From Betaproteobacteria bacterium (lineage in GTDB: Bacteria; Pseudomonadota; Gammaproteobacteria; Burkholderiales; UBA9220): a stretch of DNA of 10,289 bases. This document shows positions 6,201 to 10,289 of this stretch, in pieces; the first letter of the stretch is position 1, and every line of letters starts with the position of its first letter. The DNA is taken from contig DOVS01000210.1 in the NCBI GenBank assembly GCA_003519965.1, forward strand, positions 1 through 10,289. Reading direction: 5' to 3'. A program made the position numbers and the translations under genes. The notes beneath the pieces were generated by a model that made no database searches, was not told the DNA's origin, and saw only the letters and a list, made by a program, of their open reading frames with translations.

Positions 6201-7337
6201 TTATTTCAATCGCCATACGCGGATATAGCCGGGACCGCCCACGGCGAACAAACGGCTGTCGCGCGACACCGCGAGCGCCTCGGTGTTTTCCTGCGCCGAC
6301 CACAGCAAGCGGCGGTGCGCCGCGTCCCAGATTCTGATCTTGCCATCGATGCCGTTGATGTTGAAGCCGCCATCAAGGAAGTAGCGGCCGTCGGGGGTAT
6401 AGCCTATTGCAGAAATGTCTTCGAAGGCGATTTCGGTGGCGGTGAGTTTGCCGGTGGCGGCGTTCCAAATTTTGATGGCCTTGAACGCCTTGAACTTGTT
6501 AATTGGTGCCGCGCTGTAAGCGATATAACGGCTGTCCGGGCTCCACACCAAGGCGCGGATAGAGTAGTGCTCGGCGCGAACGATAATAGTCCGCACCACC
6601 TTGAGGCGGGCGAGGTCGATGATGAGAATCCGTACTTCCGCGATGACCGGTTTCCACATAGGAGGATTACGCGAAAGAAGCTGAGGCACGATACGGAGGC
6701 CACCCACCGCCACGAACCTGCCGTTTGGACTGAGGGCGAGTTCATCCGGTGAGAAATAGCGGGGTGCGTTGAAGGTGGCGATCCGGCGCCAGGTTGCCGT
6801 ATCGTAAACGGCCAGCATATAGGCGTCCAATTTCCGCCCGCGATAATCCTGCTTGGGCGGGCGGTCGAAGGCGGCGACCAGCCGCCGGCTATCGGGGGTA
6901 AAGGCGATGCCGACGCCGCCGCCGATATTGGTGGTGATCTGCTTGATGAGTTTGCCGGTGGCGGCGCTCCACACGGCGATGACTTCCGGGGGGCCTTGGA
7001 TGCTTGCCAGGAAACGGCCGTCGGGGCTATAGCGCAATTGATCGAAGAGCGTGGGATCGGCGGTGCCCGGCTTTTTAAGGGTGCGGACGATCTCGCCGCT
7101 GGCCAGGCTCCACACATGGATGGGCCGGTCGACGGCGTTCGCGGCGGCCAGTTGCTTGCCGTCCGGGCTGAAGGCCAGAGCGGTGACTTCGAGCGTTTCG
7201 GGAAAATAAGCGGCCTGGGTGACGGCGATATGGCCGGGATTCTCGATATTAAGGGCGCAGCCGGCGCCGGCGAAGAACACGCTGGCGAGCAGCAGGGCGT
7301 ACAGAGCAATGGGTTTCAGTGTATTCCTTAGGCGCAT
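6201..7337 (-). CDS. WD40-like beta-propeller lipoprotein
   Basis: 378 aa. ATG 7337 is chosen over ATG 7427 because GGGAG lies 6 bases upstream and the protein then opens with an export signal (MRLRNTLKPIALYALLLASV) ending at Cys27 (AGAGC), a probable, slightly atypical lipobox. Seven blade-like repeats follow, each with an xSPDGR-type turn and most ending xxxVWxxxTG: FSPDGKQLAAAN/IHVWSLASG, YSPDGRFLAS/IAVWSAATG, FTPDSRRLVAA/LAVYDTATW, LSPNGRFVAVGG, WSPDSRYIAYSA/IKIWNAATG, YTPDGRYFLDGG/IRIWDAAHR and SRDSRLFAVGG/IRVWRL. This is enough for one closed seven-bladed propeller. Such proteins are scaffolds without catalysis; this one would be periplasmic and membrane-tethered. It sits between the secretion genes and the small secreted genes and is intact. 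Its partner is unknown. Confidence 0.9.
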   Translation of the reverse strand: MRLRNTLKPIALYALLLASVFFAGAGCALNIENPGHIAVTQAAYFPETLEVTALAFSPDGKQLAAANAVDRPIHVWSLASGEIVRTLKKPGTADPTLFDQLRYSPDGRFLASIQGPPEVIAVWSAATGKLIKQITTNIGGGVGIAFTPDSRRLVAAFDRPPKQDYRGRKLDAYMLAVYDTATWRRIATFNAPRYFSPDELALSPNGRFVAVGGLRIVPQLLSRNPPMWKPVIAEVRILIIDLARLKVVRTIIVRAEHYSIRALVWSPDSRYIAYSAAPINKFKAFKAIKIWNAATGKLTATEIAFEDISAIGYTPDGRYFLDGGFNINGIDGKIRIWDAAHRRLLWSAQENTEALAVSRDSRLFAVGGPGYIRVWRLK

Positions 7338-7343
7338 GCTGGA

Positions 7344-7348
7344 CTCCC
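7344..7348 (-). promoter_or_regulatory. Shine-Dalgarno deciding the WD40 start
   Basis: GGGAG on the minus strand, 6 bases before ATG 7337. It favours this start over ATG 7427, which would add 30 Arg/Ala/Pro-rich residues before the export signal. Confidence 0.75.
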
Positions 7349-7386
7349 GTGGTGGTGCGCCGTCCTTTGCACGGCGGCGGATGAGG

Positions 7387-7402
7387 CGGCGGCGCGCCGC
7401 CG
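7387..7402. repeat. 16-bp GC palindrome in the gap before the WD40 gene
   Basis: cggcggcgcgccgccg is a perfect palindrome without a loop, in the 157-bp gap 7338-7494. The gap is very GC-rich, with no recognisable promoter and no T tract for a terminator. It may be only compositional. Confidence 0.3.
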
Positions 7403-7494
7403 GCGATGCATCGGGCGCGCGCGGCAATCCGCGCGTAACGCGGCGCTTGTCCGTCTGGCCGGCGCGCGTGTCGAACGGCGTATCAACGGCCGCA

Positions 7495-8219
7495 CTAGGT
7501 TACTCCAGGGACGCTGCGGTATTCGGCCCGTTGTTTCCTCTGATGATTTAGAATGTCTTGCACCATTTTCCTATCCTTTATGAAAGATGAATCGAGTGGC
7601 TTGCGATCTTGCGACCGATTGTAGATCGTATGTTCGACGATGGCGGCAAAGAATATAAAGAAGGTCCCGCTGGGGAAAAGAAATATATGCACACTAAGAA
7701 AAGCGATCAATGGATTTTTGGCGGGCAATGGAACCTAGCCATGAATTCCATTCAACAGCATCGCTACGCAAAACACCGTACCGGTATGCCATAAAATATC
7801 AATACGGCCTGGAGCGCGAACCAAGCGCGCACCGGCCCCCAGTCTGTTTTTTTCATCATCCGCTGGTGCGCCGTTTCCGCAGCCATCACCACCGACTGTT
7901 TGTTAACGAACAGCTCTAGGAAGGACGCCACGTCGTATACGACGGCGCTCCACACACCGAGCCCGGTCATGTTCCTGTAAAAGTGCGGCGGCATGGGGCC
8001 ATCCAAGAACGGCTTGGCGACGCCCAGGCCGATGAAGCGCAGGCTGTCGACCAGTGGCGTGAAGAGTTGGTTGGCCCATCCCAAGGCGCGTGGACCCGCC
8101 GCCGCCATGAGAGAATACGCGATCAAAAGCCCGATAGTGGACAATACAATGGGCCTTTGCGGAAACCACGGATTTGTGATTTTTCCGTCGCGGATTCTCT
8201 GTAGCGCCTCATTCCGCAT
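7495..8219 (-). pseudogene. Multi-pass membrane protein, frameshifted and with an amber codon
   Basis: Unrecognised integral membrane protein. From ATG 8219, 151 codons read through hydrophobic segments (IVLSTIGLLIAYSLMAAAG, LVDSLRFIGLGVAKPFL, GLGVWSAVVYDVASFLELFV) to WFALQAVLI, then end at TAG 7764-7766. At the T run near 7794-7797 a one-base change enters a frame reading LWHTGTVFCVAMLLNGIHG, hits TAG 7735-7737, then continues LPAKNPLIAFLSVHIFLF, GTFFIFFAAIVEHTIYN and a charged tail to TAG 7495-7497. One added base gives a 241-aa protein with about six membrane helices. Two independent lesions suggest inactivation, though the 151-aa piece could still insert. ATG 8219 overlaps the preceding ORF by 11 bp, so it belonged to the secretion operon. 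No family recognised. Confidence 0.65.
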
Positions 8220-8496
8220 GTTTTTTCACCGAGCCGGTATCGCTCATGTCATCCTTGAACGCCGCCGCTGACGCGGCGGCGTTCAAGGTAAGCGAATAAT
8301 TGCCGCCGGTAAGGCGGAACTCCAGTTCGCGCAGCAAGCGGTCCGCTTTATCCCCATTGGCGTTGGCGTTGCGCGCCGTGCTTTCCGGGTGCTCCCGCAG
8401 CGCTCGGCCCCGGCCTTCGCGTGGCGGGGAAGAAACCGGCCTCGCGTTACCGGAAAATCCGCCGGGCGCGGCGGATGGACGGCGACTCCCTGTCAT
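8209..8496 (-). CDS. Small hypothetical ORF coupled to tolC, 95 aa
   Basis: Not recognised. Its ATG overlaps the TolC stop as ATGA and its TGA overlaps the next ATG by 11 bp, the spacing of a translationally coupled gene. The first 40 residues are Arg/Pro/Gly-rich and look disordered. The second half (DKADRLLRELEFRLTGGNYS, then LTLNAAASAAAFKDDMSDTG) looks more like a real protein. There is no signal peptide or membrane helix. A perfect 16-bp-arm hairpin (8253-8288) lies inside it and encodes the Ala-rich LNAAASAAAF. It could be a small secreted or accessory protein of the type I system, the remains of a longer gene, or spurious. The call rests mostly on spacing. Confidence 0.45.
   Translation of the reverse strand: MTGSRRPSAAPGGFSGNARPVSSPPREGRGRALREHPESTARNANANGDKADRLLRELEFRLTGGNYSLTLNAAASAAAFKDDMSDTGSVKKHAE
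8253..8288. repeat. Perfect 36-bp hairpin (16-bp arms, 4-base loop)
   Basis: Arms ccttgaacgccgccgc (8253-8268) and gcggcggcgttcaagg (8273-8288) around tgac. It is far longer than chance dyads in this window. It lies about 35 bp before the membrane-protein start on the minus strand and has no T tract on either side, so it is not a standard intrinsic terminator. It may shape mRNA processing or translation between operon genes, or be a single copy of a palindromic repeat family. Confidence 0.8.
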
Positions 8497-9890
8497 CGCG
8501 CCGCGTGTTTCATTGTCCGGCCGAGTGGCGGCCCGAGGAGGCTATCGAGCGCCTGTAGGTCGGACGCCGCGAGTATGCCCGCCGCCGCTTTGAGTTTAAG
8601 CCCTTGGAATAGGGCGCCGTAGCGCGCCTTGGCGAGATCGCGCCGGGCGGTATAGAGTTGTTTTTCGGCATTCAACACGTTGATGTTCATGCGAATGCCT
8701 AGCTTGAATCCAATCCGGTTGCCCTTGACCGCGCTTTTGCTCGATGTGACCGCCGAATCCAGCGCCTTGATCTTGGATAGTCCGTTTTCGATTCCCGCAT
8801 ACGCCTGCCGGGCGTCTGCGCCGGCTTGACGGCGGGCGGCCTCTAATTCCGCTTGCGCCTTGTACTCGTTGGCCATGGCCTCGGCGATGCGGGCGTTAAT
8901 TGCTCCGCCGGCATAGATCGGTATGTTGAGCTGCACTCCCGTTTGTATGGATTTCGAGCGCGTCGCATAATCGGTTGGGTTCGCGATATTGCCCGAGGTG
9001 TTGTTTTTCCCGTAAGAAACCGACCAATCCAATGTCGGCAGATGGGCGGCGCGGTTTTTGCTGACTTCCGCTTCCGCCGCCGCCAGCGCCGCCCGTTGCG
9101 CTTGCACGGCGGGGTTGTTTTCTTGGGATTGCGCAATCCATGGCCGGGGAACATCCGGTTGCGGCTGCGGGACGGCAATCGCCGGCCGCAGCCTGTCGAG
9201 CGGCGCGGAAATCGGCCCGACGATTTTTTCCAGCGCGGCGCGCTTGATTTCTAAGGCGTCGCGCGCGGAAACTAGTTGCGAATGCGCAAGCGCCATGCGC
9301 GATTGCGCTTCGTACATATCGGTAATCGCATGGGTGCCGTCTCGAAACCCGCGCTTGGCTTGCGCGAATTGCGCGCGGGTCGCTTGCAATTGGGCCTTTG
9401 CGGCGGAGATAGTCTCTTGGGCGGTCACAACGCCGAAATACGCCTGCGCGACACGCAAGATCAGCGCTTGCTCGGCCTGTGCGAATTGCGCGCGGGCTTG
9501 CCGTACTTGAAATTTCGATTCCTTGTAGGCAAACACTTTTTGCATTCGGAATAAAGGCTGCGTGAGCTTTAATGTCCAAGTCCACGCATCGACACTGCGC
9601 CTTACCGTGGGGGTGTCGGTGAATGTCGAGGTGGCGCGCGTGCGGTTCTTGCCGCCGTTCATGCTCAAGTTGGGCAACAGGCCGGCCCGCGCTTGGGGAA
9701 TTTTTTCCTGAGCGGCCGCCAGCGTGTAGCGCGCCGCCCGGAACGTCGGATCGTTATTTTGGGCGAGATGGTAAATATCCAGCAAATTGGCGCCTCGGGC
9801 GGGTAAAATAGCGATCGCCGCCATTAGTACGCTAACCGCGAATCCCGCCGCGATTAACCGCCGCCGCGGATTATTGGGTTGCGGCGTCAC
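8493..9890 (-). CDS. TolC-family outer-membrane channel of a type I secretion system
   Basis: 465 aa, the usual TolC length. It forms the trimeric outer-membrane/periplasmic tunnel that docks on a HlyD-type adaptor and an inner-membrane ABC exporter. A signal peptide (RRRLIAAGFAVSVLMAAIAI, cleaved near ARGA) is followed by the classic start LLDIYHLAQNNDPTFRAARY. Two structural repeats of coiled-coil helices and short strands follow: LKLTQPLFRMQKVFAYKESK in the first half and GVQLNIPIYAGGAINARIAE in the second. GTHAITDMYEAQSRM and GIRMNINVLNAEKQLYTARR are the paired helix motifs. The end ARYGALFQGLKLKAAAGILA is typical. The start is GTG 9890, overlapping the adaptor's TGA as GTGA, so translation is coupled. 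The stop overlaps the next ORF as ATGA. The frame is intact. High confidence in family; the substrate is unknown. Confidence 0.95.
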   Translation of the reverse strand: MTPQPNNPRRRLIAAGFAVSVLMAAIAILPARGANLLDIYHLAQNNDPTFRAARYTLAAAQEKIPQARAGLLPNLSMNGGKNRTRATSTFTDTPTVRRSVDAWTWTLKLTQPLFRMQKVFAYKESKFQVRQARAQFAQAEQALILRVAQAYFGVVTAQETISAAKAQLQATRAQFAQAKRGFRDGTHAITDMYEAQSRMALAHSQLVSARDALEIKRAALEKIVGPISAPLDRLRPAIAVPQPQPDVPRPWIAQSQENNPAVQAQRAALAAAEAEVSKNRAAHLPTLDWSVSYGKNNTSGNIANPTDYATRSKSIQTGVQLNIPIYAGGAINARIAEAMANEYKAQAELEAARRQAGADARQAYAGIENGLSKIKALDSAVTSSKSAVKGNRIGFKLGIRMNINVLNAEKQLYTARRDLAKARYGALFQGLKLKAAAGILAASDLQALDSLLGPPLGRTMKHAAR

Positions 9891-10289
9891 CGTTCATGCC
9901 CGCTATCGTCGAGCGTCTTTTCCACGGGCGAAAGCAAATATTCCATGACGGTGCGGCGGCCCTCGTTGATTTCGGCAATCACCTGCATGCCGGGCACCAG
10001 CTTGAATTTTTTCCCCTGTGCCTCGAGAACTTGCTTTTGCAGGGCGATTAATACCTTGTAGGGCGATCCTGGGGGCGGCGCGCTTTTGGAGGAGCCCTTG
10101 GCGGCGGATTGCCGTCCCGCGCGGCCGCTTGCATCCGGGCCGATATAGATCACCTTGCCGTCTAGCATGCCGTATTTCTCGAACGGATAGGCGGTGATCT
10201 TCACCTTGACTTTCTGCTGAGGAAAAATAAACCCAATCGCGTCGTTTTTCACCATAACTTCGGCTAGTAGCGGCTCGTTCTCGGGAACC
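9887..10289 (-). CDS. HlyD-family type I secretion adaptor, C-terminal part, cut by window edge
   Basis: The last ~133 residues of a periplasmic adaptor that links the ABC exporter to TolC. The frame is open from base 10288, so ATG 10255 is not the start. VPENEPLLAEVMVKNDAIGF matches the conserved barrel block of HlyD, which usually reads VxNxDIGF. It is followed by PQQKVKVKITAYPFEKYGML, the strand and turn before the last beta segment. The end KKFKLVPGMQVIAEINEGRR then TVMEYLLSPVEKTLDDSGHE is the hallmark HlyD C-terminus (xLxPGMxVxAEIxxGxRxVxEYxLSP). A Lys/Ser/Pro-rich loop at about 10120-10060 (GRQSAAKGSSKSAPPPGSPY) is somewhat longer than usual. The gene overlaps tolC by GTGA. The ABC exporter would be expected upstream, beyond 10289. 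Confidence 0.95.
   Translation of the reverse strand, partial: VPENEPLLAEVMVKNDAIGFIFPQQKVKVKITAYPFEKYGMLDGKVIYIGPDASGRAGRQSAAKGSSKSAPPPGSPYKVLIALQKQVLEAQGKKFKLVPGMQVIAEINEGRRTVMEYLLSPVEKTLDDSGHER

Noticed and set aside
6404..7309. 301-codon minus-strand ORF overlapping the WD40 gene
   Set aside because: It is Pro/Ser/Ala-rich and out of phase with the clear seven-blade repeats; it is a shadow.
7764..7800. Programmed frameshift joining the two membrane-protein ORFs
   Set aside because: The T run is short, there is no obvious slippery heptamer or stimulatory structure, and the joined frame still meets TAG 7735-7737.
1345..8219. Stop-codon reassignment or read-through (TGA or TAG as sense)
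   Set aside because: Both TGA and TAG interrupt genes, frameshifts accompany most of them, and intact genes here (HlyD, TolC, the DUF5625-like gene) end at TGA in ordinary overlap junctions.
9364..9496. 16-bp direct repeat gcgaattgcgcgcggg (9364-9379 and 9481-9496)
   Set aside because: Both copies encode RAQFA in coiled-coil helices of the TolC protein, which is internally repetitive; no mobile or regulatory meaning is needed.
1..10289. CRISPR arrays, tRNA/rRNA genes, insertion sequences
   Set aside because: No regularly spaced repeats, no tRNA-like cloverleaf and no transposase motifs or terminal inverted repeats were seen on either strand.

Overview
The window is a GC-rich stretch of a Gram-negative chromosome, most likely from a proteobacterium. 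The outer-membrane TolC-type channel, HlyD-type adaptor, OprB-type porin remains and lipoproteins show a two-membrane envelope. Every gene I can support is on the minus strand, so the text below follows transcription from high to low coordinates. I cannot name the genus.

(1) 10289-8209: the end of a type I secretion (T1SS) cassette. The C-terminal part of a HlyD-family adaptor overlaps a TolC-family outer-membrane channel (GTGA), which overlaps a 95-codon ORF of unknown function (ATGA). (2) 8219-7495: a multi-pass membrane protein broken by a frameshift and an amber codon. (3) 7337-6201: an intact seven-bladed WD40/beta-propeller lipoprotein. (4) 6152-2869: a row of small genes about 0 to 100 bp apart. 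It holds a broken class-3-lipase-like gene whose GHSKGG nucleophile elbow survives, a secreted Cys-rich protein, a DUF5625-like lipoprotein, a decayed small membrane ORF, a membrane-anchored 274-aa protein, and a truncated protein whose first ~57 residues look like the N-terminal module of large secreted hydrolase/toxin-like proteins. (5) 2667-1270: an OprB-type porin pseudogene with several frameshifts and a premature amber codon; its original C-terminal Phe end can still be read. (6) 1158-1: the N-terminal part of a membrane sensor histidine kinase (periplasmic four-helix bundle, PAS, HisKA), cut by the window edge just after its H-box.

The main message is a secretion operon followed by a graveyard of export or toxin-like genes interleaved with intact small envelope proteins. 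One reading is that the intact secreted and lipoprotein genes are immunity or accessory proteins that outlived their lipase/toxin partners. The mixture of frameshifts and clean in-frame nonsense codons points to genuine decay, as in a host-restricted or recently bottlenecked lineage, although assembly error could explain some of the frameshifts. No RNA genes, IS elements, CRISPR arrays or plus-strand genes could be supported.
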